From assembly GCA_949292025.1 (NCBI GenBank), contig CASEYC010000010.1, forward strand, positions 1-59,403: DNA of 59,403 nucleotides. Direction: 5' to 3'. This document shows, piece after piece, positions 49,702 to 59,103 of the stretch. Source of the DNA: an uncultured Bacteroides sp. GTDB taxonomy: Bacteria; Bacteroidota; Bacteroidia; Bacteroidales; Bacteroidaceae. Numbering within the stretch: the stretch's first letter is position 1; every line of letters begins with the position of its first letter. The notes under the pieces are model-generated. The model was not told where the DNA came from. It saw nothing but the letters and a program-made list of their open reading frames with translations, and searched no databases. Both the position numbers and the translations under genes were made by a program.

Positions 49702-49755
49702 CGGGAAAGTTTGTCATGTTGCAAGAAAGTGGGCGGAAAATTACGTGTGTTCTTC

Positions 49756-50286
49756 TTAGAAGACGAAGCCGAGGCGGAAACCATGGAACTGGTACTTGCC
49801 GTCGCCCACGTCGAATTTCAGCTTCTGGTGGTTGTAGAAGTAGCCTATCATGAATTTGGGCGTCAGATACATACCCACGTTCAGCTCCAGGGCAAAGCCG
49901 CCTTCCTTGCAGTCGAAGTCGTGGCCATAGCCCATGCGGATGCCCAAGGTGCCGGCCATGTCCCTGTAGAAAGTCGGGGTGCGTCCCCTCACGCCGACAA
50001 GGCCTTGCAGCACGCTGGGGCCGATGCCGTGATGTTTGATGGTCTGTCCGACGTAGTTTGCGCCGAAGTCCATGCCTATCAGGTGATGAAAGTTGTACTG
50101 GTAACGCACGCCGCCGGTGAATCCCGCATTGCCGTTCACGTCTTTCATCTTGCCTACGCCGAGGTCTATGCCCCATTGGTGGCGCGGGGTGTCTGCACCG
50201 CCGTCGTATCCCCACCAGCGTTGTGCGGATGCTGTCAGCGGCAGGGCCAGCAGCAGGCACATCAAAATCCAAATCCGATTTTTCAT
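49756..50286 (-). CDS. Small outer-membrane beta-barrel protein
   Basis: 176 aa. Signal peptide (1-21, ending ASAQ), then about eight short amphipathic strands with Gly/aromatic alternation and a final LGFVF, the C-terminal aromatic of barrel proteins. OmpX/OmpW-sized; no enzymatic motif. Last gene of a minus-strand run of seven secreted proteins. The 116-bp element lies between it and the preceding gene. Confidence 0.7.
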   Translation of the reverse strand: MKNRIWILMCLLLALPLTASAQRWWGYDGGADTPRHQWGIDLGVGKMKDVNGNAGFTGGVRYQYNFHHLIGMDFGANYVGQTIKHHGIGPSVLQGLVGVRGRTPTFYRDMAGTLGIRMGYGHDFDCKEGGFALELNVGMYLTPKFMIGYFYNHQKLKFDVGDGKYQFHGFRLGFVF

Positions 50287-50314
50287 AAGGTTTCCAGTTT
50301 AAGAGGGTTTGTAA

Positions 50315-50430
50315 TAAATGATAATTTATCGTTGTAGGGGCGGGGCTTGCCCCCGCCCTGAATAGGGGCGACCGCAAGGGTCGCCCCTACACGTTTAACA
50401 TTGCGGGCAAAGCCCGCTAAATTCCTATTT
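50315..50430 (-). repeat. 116-bp intergenic element, copy 2 (inverted)
   Basis: Reverse complement matches 12391-12506 at 114 of 116 positions. Its left-end motif supplies the TAG stop of the gene ending at 50425, and its right end lies near the start of the next gene, the same placement as copy 1 relative to the operon direction. Confidence 0.85.
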
Positions 50431-51627
50431 GATCTCGCGAATCAACATGCCGGGATAGAAGTCGCGCCCGCTGACCCGCTTGAAGGTGGTGTACTTCAGC
50501 TCGGAGCCGGGTGCGCCCTCTTCCTTGGCCATGTAGCGGTTGTCCCAGATCATGCCCTCGATGGGCTTCACCTCGCCCACCTTCTTGTACTCGATTTTGT
50601 CATCCTCCATCACCATCTCCAGCACTTCGAAGCGGGAGTCCTTCGTGATGCCTTCTTTCATGCCGATCTGCGCGCAGATGGGCTCGGCGTTGATGAGGGG
50701 GGTCTTGACCTTGAACACGTCGAAGTTCTTCTGTAGCGAGGCGATGTTTTCGTCGATGGCGCGCTGGCAGGCTTTGCGGATCATCTGCGTGGGGTCGTCC
50801 AGGTTGACGCCGATGAAGGACACGTCCTTGCCGCTGCTCTTCTGGCTGCCGATGTAGGTCAGGTGGAATTTGTCGCGGTTCTCCTCGAAGGCTTTCTTTT
50901 TGGCGGGGTCGGGCTGAGAGGCGTAATACTCGCGGTAGAAGGTCATGGCGGTCTCGTCGTTCCAGTCCAGCTGGTAGAGGTAGGTGTTGACATTCACTTT
51001 GAATCCCTTCAGCGTCTCCATCATGTCGCCCATGGAGTCGCCCAGGTCGCTCAGGCTGTTGATGCCGGTAGCCGCCCCGGCCACGGCGCCCAGGATGCGG
51101 AAGGCCGTCCCGATGACACGTCCCGTCTTCTCACGGTCGATGTAACGGATGTCGTTGACAATGAGGAAGGTGTTGGGGATGAGGTCTTCGCCCGCATCTT
51201 CCAGCATGGCCAGCCCGCGCTGGGTACGGCCGGCCAGTTCCTTGTCGAACTCGCTGGCGTCATACAGGCCGCGTGCGCGGACGGTGTCCGTGTTGCACTC
51301 GCCGGTAAAGGGGTCGCGGTTGAACCAGCGGGCCACCATGCGCGAGGCGATGCCGTTGGTCTCGATGAAGTTTTCTATCAGGTCAGTGTCTTTCAGCTTC
51401 TCGCTCATGTTGACCACCTTGACGGACAGGTCGTGGTTGTTGTATTTGTCCGGGATGGGTATGCTGAGGAAGACGTTGCTGATTTCTTGCGCGAACTTTT
51501 GGTCATTGTGTTTCACCAAGAGGCTATAGAGCGAGCTTCTGCGGTAGTTCATGGCCGAGTCTTGCTGCGCCACGGCCTTTGCGAGGGGGGCGAGGACTAT
51601 AGCCAATGCAATGAGTATCTGTTTCAT
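50425..51627 (-). CDS. Secreted protein of unknown function
   Basis: 400 aa. Signal peptide (1-20, ending AVAQQ), then a mixed alpha/beta protein with no motif I recognise; a Gly/Ala-rich stretch near 180-200 (ILGAVAGAATGINSL) could be a hydrophobic hairpin. The stop lies inside the 116-bp element. Position in a run of secreted proteins (WG-repeat, DUF6175, LPP20-like) suggests an envelope role. Confidence 0.65.
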   Translation of the reverse strand: MKQILIALAIVLAPLAKAVAQQDSAMNYRRSSLYSLLVKHNDQKFAQEISNVFLSIPIPDKYNNHDLSVKVVNMSEKLKDTDLIENFIETNGIASRMVARWFNRDPFTGECNTDTVRARGLYDASEFDKELAGRTQRGLAMLEDAGEDLIPNTFLIVNDIRYIDREKTGRVIGTAFRILGAVAGAATGINSLSDLGDSMGDMMETLKGFKVNVNTYLYQLDWNDETAMTFYREYYASQPDPAKKKAFEENRDKFHLTYIGSQKSSGKDVSFIGVNLDDPTQMIRKACQRAIDENIASLQKNFDVFKVKTPLINAEPICAQIGMKEGITKDSRFEVLEMVMEDDKIEYKKVGEVKPIEGMIWDNRYMAKEEGAPGSELKYTTFKRVSGRDFYPGMLIREIK

Positions 51628-51669
51628 GTTATCGTTCTGCTGTTAGTCGTTGAAAAAAAGAGAAAGGTA

Positions 51670-53526
51670 TCAATAGTCCCACAGGTTGTCGGGAATCTTG
51701 CTGGTGATGTCGAAGGAGTTGACCGTCTCGTCGCCCCAGAGGTTCAGGCGGAAGGCATCGGTTTCGGTCAGCTTCTGGCGTCCGGTCTGCTTCATGTAGC
51801 CCAGCACGTCCTTCACCTTGAAGTAGTTGTTCAGGCGGCAGGGCACGATGAGGTCGCCCCGGGTATCCACGACGCCTATCAGCCCGTTCTCCTGGATGGC
51901 GGCCAAGCCGTCTTCGAAGTTCCAGGCCCGTTCAAATCCGCCTTGGAAAGCCATGGCCTGCTTGGAGCGGCTGTAGCACTGCCACGTATCAGCCTTTTTC
52001 ACCCAGATCCATTCCGGTTCGGCCTCGGAGGGCAGAAGGATGTCTTCCCAGTTGAAGGGGATGATGGTGTGGTTCTGTTTGTCTATCATGCCCCATTTGC
52101 CGTCCGGGTTCTTGGCGGTGGCCCATCCGTGCTGGTAGTAGGTCAGCTGGCTGTAGTCCATGGGGGTGACGGGCTTGCCGTCCAGGTCGACGAATCCCCA
52201 CTTGCCGGAGCGGCAGACGCCCAATGCGCCTTCGCGGTATTCCAGGTGGATGTTGTCATACTCCAGCGGCAGGAGGGCGTTGCCCTGGGTGTCGATGACG
52301 CCCCATTTCTTGGTGTCGCGGCTTTGCACGATGCAGCGGCCGTCGACGAAGTTCAAGGCAAAGCCGTAGGTGTCCGTCACGCGGTTGCCGGACTTGTCCA
52401 CGAAGTAGGCGGTTTGGTCGTTCAGGTTCTGGATCTTGCCCAGCCCGTCGCGGTAGGAGAAGGGGAGCTCGCTCTCCTCAAACTCCTTGAGGTAGCCGGT
52501 CTCGAGGTTGTAGTAGCCCCGGAGCATCTTCTTGCGGCGTATCTTGCTCACCAGCGAGATGCCGTCTGACGGGCAGTTGACGTTGTTGAATTTCTTCTCC
52601 TCGATGAGGATGTCCCCGTGGTCGTTCATCACGCCGTAGCGGTAGCCGGACTTGCTGAAGATGAGGTACGTGCTGTCTGCGGACAGCAGCAAGTTCTTGA
52701 ATCCCGCCCTGACGGAGTCGGCCGCGCCTTCCGTCTGGCAGCCGGAGAGGGCGGACAGCAGGAAGTTCTCCGGATTGTACAGGCGGCTCAGGGGCTTCTC
52801 CAGCGAGAGGCGGTTGTAGACGGCCGAGGTGCTGGCGTCATATTCGGTGATGTTGCTCGAATTTTTGGGGCGGCTCTTGTAGAAGTAGCCGATGAAGGCG
52901 TACTTCGGCTCAACGAGGACGTCGCCCGCCTTGTTGATGAGGCCGTATTTGCCTTTCTCCAGCTTGCCGGTCTTCTTGTTCACCTTGCCCGATGCGGCAA
53001 ACCAGCAGTAGCCGAAGCGGTCGAAAGTCCCCACGGCAGCCTGTTTGGGCTCCAGCAGGACGTCGATGTCATCATTGATGAGGCCATACTTGTTGCCTTT
53101 GCGGATGAAGGCGACGCCGTCTTCAAACTCACCGATCTCATCATATTCCGGTGGCAGGATTTCCTCGCCGCGCTTGTTCATGAAGCCCCATTTCTCGCCT
53201 TTCAGGACCCCGTCCTTGTAGCTGCCTCCAACGGCCACGCGGCAGTAAGAGCCGGTGAAGGGCAGGATGACGGTGTACTTGATTTTCCCAATGGCTTTCC
53301 CCTTGGGATTGATGAAGCCGTATTTGTCGCCTTTGCGCACCTTGGCCATCCCTTCCTCGAAGGGGTAGGCTTCCTTGTAACTGTAGGAGATGACTTTCTC
53401 GCCATTCTCGTCCACGTAGCCGAACTTGCCTTTGTCGTTGGCCGCGGGATAGAGGCTTTGGGCATACAGGCCGGTGCTGAGGCACAACGCGCCGGCAGCC
53501 AGTAGCAGTTGGTATATCTTCTTCAT
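51670..53526 (-). CDS. WG-repeat protein, secreted
   Basis: 618 aa. Signal peptide (1-22) followed by at least ten WG-type beta-repeats of about 40-50 residues (KYGFINPKGKAI, KWGFMNKRGEEI, KWGVIDTQGNAL, KWGFVDLDGKPV, KWGMIDKQNHTI), which stack into an extended scaffold. No catalytic motif. Probably a periplasmic or surface binding protein working with its secreted neighbours. Confidence 0.85.
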   Translation of the reverse strand: MKKIYQLLLAAGALCLSTGLYAQSLYPAANDKGKFGYVDENGEKVISYSYKEAYPFEEGMAKVRKGDKYGFINPKGKAIGKIKYTVILPFTGSYCRVAVGGSYKDGVLKGEKWGFMNKRGEEILPPEYDEIGEFEDGVAFIRKGNKYGLINDDIDVLLEPKQAAVGTFDRFGYCWFAASGKVNKKTGKLEKGKYGLINKAGDVLVEPKYAFIGYFYKSRPKNSSNITEYDASTSAVYNRLSLEKPLSRLYNPENFLLSALSGCQTEGAADSVRAGFKNLLLSADSTYLIFSKSGYRYGVMNDHGDILIEEKKFNNVNCPSDGISLVSKIRRKKMLRGYYNLETGYLKEFEESELPFSYRDGLGKIQNLNDQTAYFVDKSGNRVTDTYGFALNFVDGRCIVQSRDTKKWGVIDTQGNALLPLEYDNIHLEYREGALGVCRSGKWGFVDLDGKPVTPMDYSQLTYYQHGWATAKNPDGKWGMIDKQNHTIIPFNWEDILLPSEAEPEWIWVKKADTWQCYSRSKQAMAFQGGFERAWNFEDGLAAIQENGLIGVVDTRGDLIVPCRLNNYFKVKDVLGYMKQTGRQKLTETDAFRLNLWGDETVNSFDITSKIPDNLWDY

Positions 53527-53551
53527 ACTCGATTCTTTTTCTTTGTGTAGT

Positions 53552-54484
53552 TTATCTCATCCACATGAGGTTGGTGGTTTGCGGTTGTTGTCCCTCGCCG
53601 AAGGCCACGCCTACGGCACGGGCGGCCTCGATGGCCTGTTTGCGGAGGGCGATGTCATCCTTGTATTTCTCGCGCATCTCGAAGTTCCAGTCGTCCTTCA
53701 TTTTGGCCTTGATGTCCTTGTAGAGGTCCATGGCGTCGCCATAGCAGGCGGCGTCGGGTTCCAGCTGGTTCAGGATACGGGCTGCTTCTGTCGCCCCTTT
53801 CAGGTCGGGATTGACGGCCCAGGCGTTGCGGGCCTGCATCAGCAGGCGTTCACAGTTGTAGTCGATGTAAGCGTGATACGTCTTGACCAGCTCGTCGGCC
53901 ACGATCTCGTAGCCAGTGCAGCACACGGGCACGGCGGCGAGCAGGAACAGGGCGCGCTCGTAGTTGCGCAGCGCGCTTTCGCGTTGTGCTTCGCGGATGA
54001 TGTTGCTGTACTCGGCGTCATAGTAGGCGATGATGCGCTGCTTGCCTTTCTGGAGGAAGTCCGCCACCTGCTTGTTGTTCTTGTTCAGCGAGCGGAAAGC
54101 GTTCAGATAGGCGCGTTCGCGGCTTTCGCCCACGCCGCGCACCTCAATGGACATGCGGTCGAACACTTTTTCGCCCCAGTAGTCGCCGATATAAAGGTTG
54201 AGCGAGAGGGTCATGGCGGTCTTCACCGGTGCGCCAGGCACGACCTGTTCGTATATGGGGAGCGCCTTGGCGGCGATGAAGAACTGGGCATACCTGCCCG
54301 TGGCGCTGATGCCGTCGCCGGTGACAGCCGTGCATAGCCGGTTGAAGAGGTATTCGCCGGCGGTTTCCGGCATCTTCTCGTCCGTGTTGGCCTCGATGGC
54401 CATCAGGTGTATGTCGCAGTCTTGCGCATGGGTCATCCCGCCCAACAGGCAGGACAACAGGCTGATAAGGAAGAATCTTTTCAT
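53552..54484 (-). CDS. Secreted protein with TPR-like C-terminus
   Basis: 310 aa. Signal peptide (1-20, MTHAQ). Residues 25-140 form a domain with IEVRGVGESRERAYLNAFRSL; the Gly-x-x-x-x-x-A...A pattern recalls LPP20/FlgT-like domains also suggested for two neighbours. The rest (140-290) is helical and TPR-like (SALRNYERALFLLAAVP). Function unknown. Confidence 0.65.
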   Translation of the reverse strand: MKRFFLISLLSCLLGGMTHAQDCDIHLMAIEANTDEKMPETAGEYLFNRLCTAVTGDGISATGRYAQFFIAAKALPIYEQVVPGAPVKTAMTLSLNLYIGDYWGEKVFDRMSIEVRGVGESRERAYLNAFRSLNKNNKQVADFLQKGKQRIIAYYDAEYSNIIREAQRESALRNYERALFLLAAVPVCCTGYEIVADELVKTYHAYIDYNCERLLMQARNAWAVNPDLKGATEAARILNQLEPDAACYGDAMDLYKDIKAKMKDDWNFEMREKYKDDIALRKQAIEAARAVGVAFGEGQQPQTTNLMWMR

Positions 54485-54503
54485 AGCTTTCTGTTGTTGG
54501 GGG

Positions 54504-55466
54504 TTAGTTTTCTCCTACGACCAATATGGCCTTGCCCAAGCCCTTGGTCAGCAGTTTGCAGGTCACTTTGTAGGGTTCGGCACGCAGGAAACGGCGCAGG
54601 TTGTTGGCAAAGGCGCGGGTGTCCATCGGTCTGCCCCGGTCGGTGTAGAGGGGGATGCGCACTTGCTCCAGCAACATGCGGTTTTCCGTGGCGTCGGACA
54701 GGTTGTAACGGTGTTCTTGCGTGTTCTCATACATCCAATTGTCGATGATGTCCGTCAACATTTCGCCGTCGAACTCGGATTCCAGGTTCAAGCCCGAACC
54801 GTTGTCGAACACCAAGACCTCGAGCGACACCTCGCGGCCGTTGGTCATCAGGTCGTCAAAGTGGGCTTGCAGCTGCGACGTGAAGTTGTCCATGTTGTTC
54901 AGCACGGCCTCTTCCAGCAGGACGGGCGTCTCGGCAGCCAACGAGGGGTCGCCTGTGCCGGTGGCGGCGGCTATCTGCTTGTTGGTGTAGGCATCCAGCC
55001 CGCGCAGGGTGTAGGTGACGGAGCGCCGGGGACCGGTTTCGTTGATTTTCCAGGTCAGTTCCACCAGGATGTCTGCCTTGGCGCGGTTCACCACTTTCTC
55101 GTAAGGCGTCTCGGCCAGCATGGCCCCGGAAGTGGAGCTGGTCAGCATTTCGTTCTCAGCCGAGGATTGCTCCAAGGAACGTATGGTGGCGGAAAGGTCC
55201 TTCAGGGGGAATCCCCGTTCGGCCATCAGTTCGCCGATTTTGGTGATGACGTTCACCAGATCCATGTCGTTTTGCAGGGCGGCCTTGTAGTCGGGCACGT
55301 CGGTCGTCACGCCTTGCGTCTCGTAGGACTGCATGTAGCCGTTGTTGGCACACCACACATCGGCCGGGATGACCATGATGGTGGGCTTCTTGGCTTGGGC
55401 GTTCAGGTTCAGGCTTCCGCAGAGCAGCACGAAGCACAGGACTATCAAGCTTTTCATTCGATTCAT
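54504..55466 (-). CDS. DUF6175-like secreted protein
   Basis: 320 aa. Signal peptide (about 1-24, ending NLNAQ), then KPTIMVIPADVWC and an alpha/beta domain containing ADILVELTWKINETG and SVTYTLRGLDAYTNKQIA. The pattern resembles CsgG/LpoB-type domains and DUF6175 of Bacteroides. ATGs at 55472 and 55457 are alternative starts. It lies in the middle of the seven-gene secreted cluster, 20 bases after the lipoprotein gene. Confidence 0.65.
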   Translation of the reverse strand: MNRMKSLIVLCFVLLCGSLNLNAQAKKPTIMVIPADVWCANNGYMQSYETQGVTTDVPDYKAALQNDMDLVNVITKIGELMAERGFPLKDLSATIRSLEQSSAENEMLTSSTSGAMLAETPYEKVVNRAKADILVELTWKINETGPRRSVTYTLRGLDAYTNKQIAAATGTGDPSLAAETPVLLEEAVLNNMDNFTSQLQAHFDDLMTNGREVSLEVLVFDNGSGLNLESEFDGEMLTDIIDNWMYENTQEHRYNLSDATENRMLLEQVRIPLYTDRGRPMDTRAFANNLRRFLRAEPYKVTCKLLTKGLGKAILVVGEN

Positions 55467-55486
55467 AAGCATAGCGTTTTATGAGG

Positions 55487-55963
55487 TTATTTCTTTAGGA
55501 TTTGGTCTTCAATCAGTCGTTTTTCCAGGTCAGCGCGCAGCACCCGCACGACCAGCCCGTAGGAGTCGCGGGTCTTGCTTTCCGCCTTGACGCCGGAACC
55601 GGTCTTGGTGGCGTCCATCTTGACGAAGTCCGCGTAGGCCCCGTCCTTGGCAAAGAAGCGGTTGAAGTATTCCTGGTGTTTTTCTTCGGCATTGACTTCG
55701 AAGAGCAGGGGCCTCCATTGGCAGCTGCCTTTCTGCAACCCTTTGAAGATGATGTCGCGCACGGCTTGGCGTTTGGCCTGCTCGACGGCATCGGCACGCG
55801 ACGAGCCTTGTCCCCAGGCGCGTACCACGACGCTGCCGTCGCCGACATCGGTCACGCATTCCGTCTCGAAGGTATAGAACGCTGCGGTGGAGGGAGATTT
55901 GCAGGCTCCCATGAGGCCGCCCAAGGCCATAAGGCCGGCCATCAGATAGATTTTGCTTTTCAT
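55487..55963 (-). CDS. LPP20-like lipoprotein, paralogue of the gene at 56308
   Basis: 158 aa. Lipobox LMGAC (C near 21), then VVVRAWGQGSSRADAVEQAKRQAVRDIIFKGL, the A.G....DA..QA.r.A pattern of LPP20/FlgT-type domains. The second half (FFAKDGAYADFVKM, YGLVVRVLRADLEKRL) lines up with the protein at 56308-56784, so the two are diverged duplicates. Confidence 0.7.
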   Translation of the reverse strand: MKSKIYLMAGLMALGGLMGACKSPSTAAFYTFETECVTDVGDGSVVVRAWGQGSSRADAVEQAKRQAVRDIIFKGLQKGSCQWRPLLFEVNAEEKHQEYFNRFFAKDGAYADFVKMDATKTGSGVKAESKTRDSYGLVVRVLRADLEKRLIEDQILKK

Positions 55964-56013
55964 AAGTGAGATTCGTTTAGTTCAAGTAACTGTTCATATT
56001 TAGTTTATACTAT

Positions 56014-56216
56014 AAATAGGAATTTAGATGGAACGCAAATTCCGCAAATTTTTTAGACGCGGATGACGCGGATTGAGCGGATAATTTTTTCTTGGATAAC
56101 GGTTCTGTGTTACAAAAAACATAAGAATCCGCGTCATCCGCTAAATCCGCGTCTAAAAAATTAGTTGTGTAATTTGCGCAATTTGCGTTCCAATCATCAC
56201 CGATAAATTATCATTT
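56014..56216 (+). repeat. Composite intergenic element with nested hairpins, copy 5
   Basis: Left end AAATAGGAATTTA (56014-56026). Outer stem 56030-56050 with 56171-56191 (20 of 21 paired). Inner hairpin of 9-bp units (56052-56082 with 56127-56157) whose units are partly shuffled between arms. Right end ACCGATAAATTATCATTT (56199-56216). It fills most of the 344-base gap 55964-56307, in the orientation opposite to the genes. Confidence 0.75.
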
Positions 56217-56258
56217 CTCTTGTCACCAAACGCTGAATTCCATTGATTACCTATAAAA

Positions 56259-56290
56259 TATCCGTGAAATCCGCGTAATCCGTGCCTAAA
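56259..56290. repeat. Solo arm of the 9-bp-unit repeat
   Basis: TATCCGTGAAATCCGCG followed by TAATCCGTGCCTAAA, a right arm without a partner, just before the 3' end of the gene at 56308. It looks like a decayed copy. Confidence 0.6.
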
Positions 56291-56307
56291 GGGGAAAGGG
56301 AGCCTCC

Positions 56308-56784
56308 TTAGAAGCCTGCCCCGAGCCCTTTCAGCACGCCGGCCTTTTCCAGGTCTTTGCGCAGTTGGTCCTTGGATACGGAGAAGGTGGCGCCTATGCG
56401 GTATTGCTTCTTCTGCATCTTGACCACGTCATATTGGGCAGTGACCATGCTGACGTAGTTGGCATACGACCCGCCATCGGCAAAGAACGGTTCGAAGAAG
56501 TCCGGGTTCTGCTGCTCGGCCAGCGCGCTGCCAGCCAGCGGCTTTTGGGTCACCCGCGAATTGGCAACCGTGAACCCCTTGAACAAGACGCCATGCACGG
56601 CACATTTCTTCAGCAGTTCCAGGTCGGGTTTGTTCTTCTTGCTTACGACGTACACTTTAACTAAATAGGTCCCTTGCGTGCCGCTGCCTGCGCCTACAAT
56701 TTCATATTGCAACGGCTCGGCTGCGAATCCTGCCAATGCCACGGCAATCAGCAGGAACAATGTCAATGCATACTTTGACTTCAT
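56308..56784 (-). CDS. Secreted protein, paralogue of the LPP20-like lipoprotein
   Basis: 158 aa. Signal peptide (1-21, AGFAAEP). It shares with the protein at 55487-55963 the order K-x-AV-x5-FKG, FFADGGSYANYVSM, YRIG-x3-SV and a C-terminal DLEK segment, but has no lipobox. First gene of the minus-strand secreted cluster; the two paralogues are separated by the composite repeat element. Confidence 0.68.
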   Translation of the reverse strand: MKSKYALTLFLLIAVALAGFAAEPLQYEIVGAGSGTQGTYLVKVYVVSKKNKPDLELLKKCAVHGVLFKGFTVANSRVTQKPLAGSALAEQQNPDFFEPFFADGGSYANYVSMVTAQYDVVKMQKKQYRIGATFSVSKDQLRKDLEKAGVLKGLGAGF

Positions 56785-56985
56785 GGTTGTGGTGTTATTA
56801 ATGGTTCTACAATCTCTGCCGGACTATTGCGCGAAATGCAGCGCCAAACGGTTCCCTTGGAGGATTAAGCTGCATTTTGTGTCCCAAATCCGGCATTTTC
56901 TTGCCTTAAAATTAGTAAATAGATAAAGGGGAAGGATGTCGGAGATGGTGTTTTAACATAGTTTTAACATAATGTGTATGCATCC

Positions 56986-58830
56986 TTACAGGCTCTGCAT
57001 GTCATTCAGCCTCTTGTAGTACCCGTTCTTGGCAATCAGTTCCTCGTGCGTGCCGCGTTCCACGATTTCGCCCTCGTGCATGACGTAGATTTCGTCCGCG
57101 TTGCGGATGGTGCTGAGGCGGTGGGCGATGGCGATGGTGGTGCGCGACTTCATCAGGCGCTCCAGGGCTTCCTGCACCAGGCGTTCGCTCTCCGTGTCGA
57201 GGGCGGAGGTGGCCTCGTCCAGGATGAGAATGGGCGGGTTTTTCAGGATGGCGCGGGCGATGCTGACGCGCTGGCGCTGCCCGCCGGACAGGCGTCCGCC
57301 GCGGTCGCCTATCATCGTGTCGTAGCCCTGCTCCGTCTCCATGATGAAGTCATGGGCGTTGGCAATCTTGGCCGCTTCGATGACCTGCTCCATGGTGGCG
57401 TTCTCCACGCCGAACGTGATGTTGTTGTAGAAGGTGTCGTTGAAGAGGATGGCTTCCTGGTTGACGTTGCCGATGAGGGCGCGCAGGCTGTGGATGGAGA
57501 CGTCCTTCACGTCCTTGCCGTCGATGAGCAGCCGGCCTTCGGAGACGTCGTGGTAGCGCGGCACGAGGTCCACCAGCGTGGACTTGCCCGAGCCGGACTG
57601 CCCCACCAGGGCGATGGTCTTGCCCTTGGGCACGGTGAGGTCGATGTGCTTCAGCACGGGGCGTCCCTCGACGTAGCTGAAGCCGACGCCGCGGAACTCG
57701 ATCTTGTCTTCAAAGCTCGCCAGGGGCAGGGGGACGGCGGGCTCCTTGATGGGGTTCTCCGCCTTCAGGATCATGTCGATGCGGTCCATGCTGGCCAGGC
57801 CGATGGGCACGTTGTAGAAAGTCTTGGAAAATTCCTTCAGCGGGTTGATGATGCTGTAGAGCATCACCATATAATAAATGAACATCGAGGCGTCCATCGG
57901 CGCGTAGTCCGTGTTGAGGATGAGCGAGCCGCCGAACCACAGGACGATGACGATGACACACGTGCCCAGGAACTCGCTCATGGGGTGTGCCGAGCTTTGG
58001 CGGATGACCATGGCGTTGACCGAGTCGCGGTATTCCTCGTTGATTTTGCGGAAACGGTTGGCCATCTTCCCCTCTGCCAGGAAGGCCTTGATGATGCGCA
58101 GGCCGCCCAGCGTCTCGTCCAGTTGCGTCATGATGCTGCCCCACTGCGCCTGCACCGAGGCCGAGCGGCGCTTCAGCTTGCGGGTGACGGTGCCCATGCC
58201 CCAGCCCGCCAGGGGCAGGACGATGATGACGAACAGCGTCATCTGCCAACTGAGGGCGAACATGACGAAGAAGTAGATCAGTATGGTGATGGGGTTGCGC
58301 AGCAGCATGTCCACCGAGCTGGTGACGTAGGTTTCCACGGCGGTGACGTCGGCGCTCATGCGGGCGATGATGTCGCCCTTGCGCTCTTCGGAGAAAAAAC
58401 TCAGCGGGAGGCGCAGCACCTTGCCGTAGACCTCCAGCCGGATGTCGCGCACCACGCCCGTGCGCAGCGGCACCATCACGGCGGACGAGGCGAAGTAGCC
58501 CGCCGTCTTCAGCAGGGTCAGCACGATGAGCAGGCCGCCCAGCATCAGCAACACCTGCAGGGCGCCGTGTTCATCGATGAGGTTGCCCATCCACCAGTAG
58601 GCGTTGTTCACCAGCGAATCCTTGGCCGCGCCCACGCTGCTCCAGTCCACGGGCTGGTATTGGTACGTCTGGCTGTCCACCTTGAACAGGATGTTCAGGA
58701 TGGGCACAAGGGCCATGAAGGAGAACACGTTGAGCCATTGCGACACGAAGTTCAGGATGACAGCCCATGTCAGGTACTTGCGGTAGGGCCTGACGTAGCG
58801 GCCCAGCAGGGTGAAGAATTGTTTCAGCAT
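56986..58830 (-). CDS. MsbA-like ABC exporter (fused membrane and ATPase domains)
   Basis: 614 aa half-transporter. Six membrane helices in about 1-330, then an ATPase with Walker A GQSGSGKST (near 400), signature LSGGQRQR (near 505), Walker B ILILDEA (near 525) and H-loop IAHRLST. The family exports lipids, LPS core or peptides; it is most like the lipid-A flippase group. I chose the ATG at 58830 (MLKQFFTLLGRY). TAACTTTG at 58855-58862 (minus) is the promoter. The 201-base gap before it (56785-56985) shows nothing I can call. Confidence 0.93.
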   Translation of the reverse strand: MLKQFFTLLGRYVRPYRKYLTWAVILNFVSQWLNVFSFMALVPILNILFKVDSQTYQYQPVDWSSVGAAKDSLVNNAYWWMGNLIDEHGALQVLLMLGGLLIVLTLLKTAGYFASSAVMVPLRTGVVRDIRLEVYGKVLRLPLSFFSEERKGDIIARMSADVTAVETYVTSSVDMLLRNPITILIYFFVMFALSWQMTLFVIIVLPLAGWGMGTVTRKLKRRSASVQAQWGSIMTQLDETLGGLRIIKAFLAEGKMANRFRKINEEYRDSVNAMVIRQSSAHPMSEFLGTCVIVIVLWFGGSLILNTDYAPMDASMFIYYMVMLYSIINPLKEFSKTFYNVPIGLASMDRIDMILKAENPIKEPAVPLPLASFEDKIEFRGVGFSYVEGRPVLKHIDLTVPKGKTIALVGQSGSGKSTLVDLVPRYHDVSEGRLLIDGKDVKDVSIHSLRALIGNVNQEAILFNDTFYNNITFGVENATMEQVIEAAKIANAHDFIMETEQGYDTMIGDRGGRLSGGQRQRVSIARAILKNPPILILDEATSALDTESERLVQEALERLMKSRTTIAIAHRLSTIRNADEIYVMHEGEIVERGTHEELIAKNGYYKRLNDMQSL

Positions 58831-58854
58831 AAGGAATCTGTTGAATGACGGGCG

Positions 58855-58862
58855 CAAAGTTA
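58855..58862 (-). promoter_or_regulatory. -7 box of the ABC exporter
   Basis: TAACTTTG on the minus strand, 24 bases before the ATG. Confidence 0.6.
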
Positions 58863-58994
58863 AGATTTATTGGGCGAAAAGCAAGGGATTCCCGCGAGAA
58901 AGACGCATCGCAGATTAAACCTCCGCCAAAACGCCCCCAAAGCAGGAAAACGATGTTTTTGTAAACCACTGATAATAAACACACTGCAAAGACA

Positions 58995-59082
58995 GCATGA
59001 ATAAATGGAACAACAACGTGAAAAAATGGGACAACAAAACTCCCCAAACCCTTGGAAGAAAGCGGGCACATTCTTATCTTTG
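58995..59082 (+). promoter_or_regulatory. Long conserved promoter region of the right small ORF
   Basis: Aligns without gaps to 269-356 (minus strand), 70 of 88 positions identical, and ends in TATCTTTG (59075-59082). The remainder of 58863-58994 shows no gene. Confidence 0.6.
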
Positions 59083-59103
59083 CGGACGTAAAGTGAATAA
59101 ACA

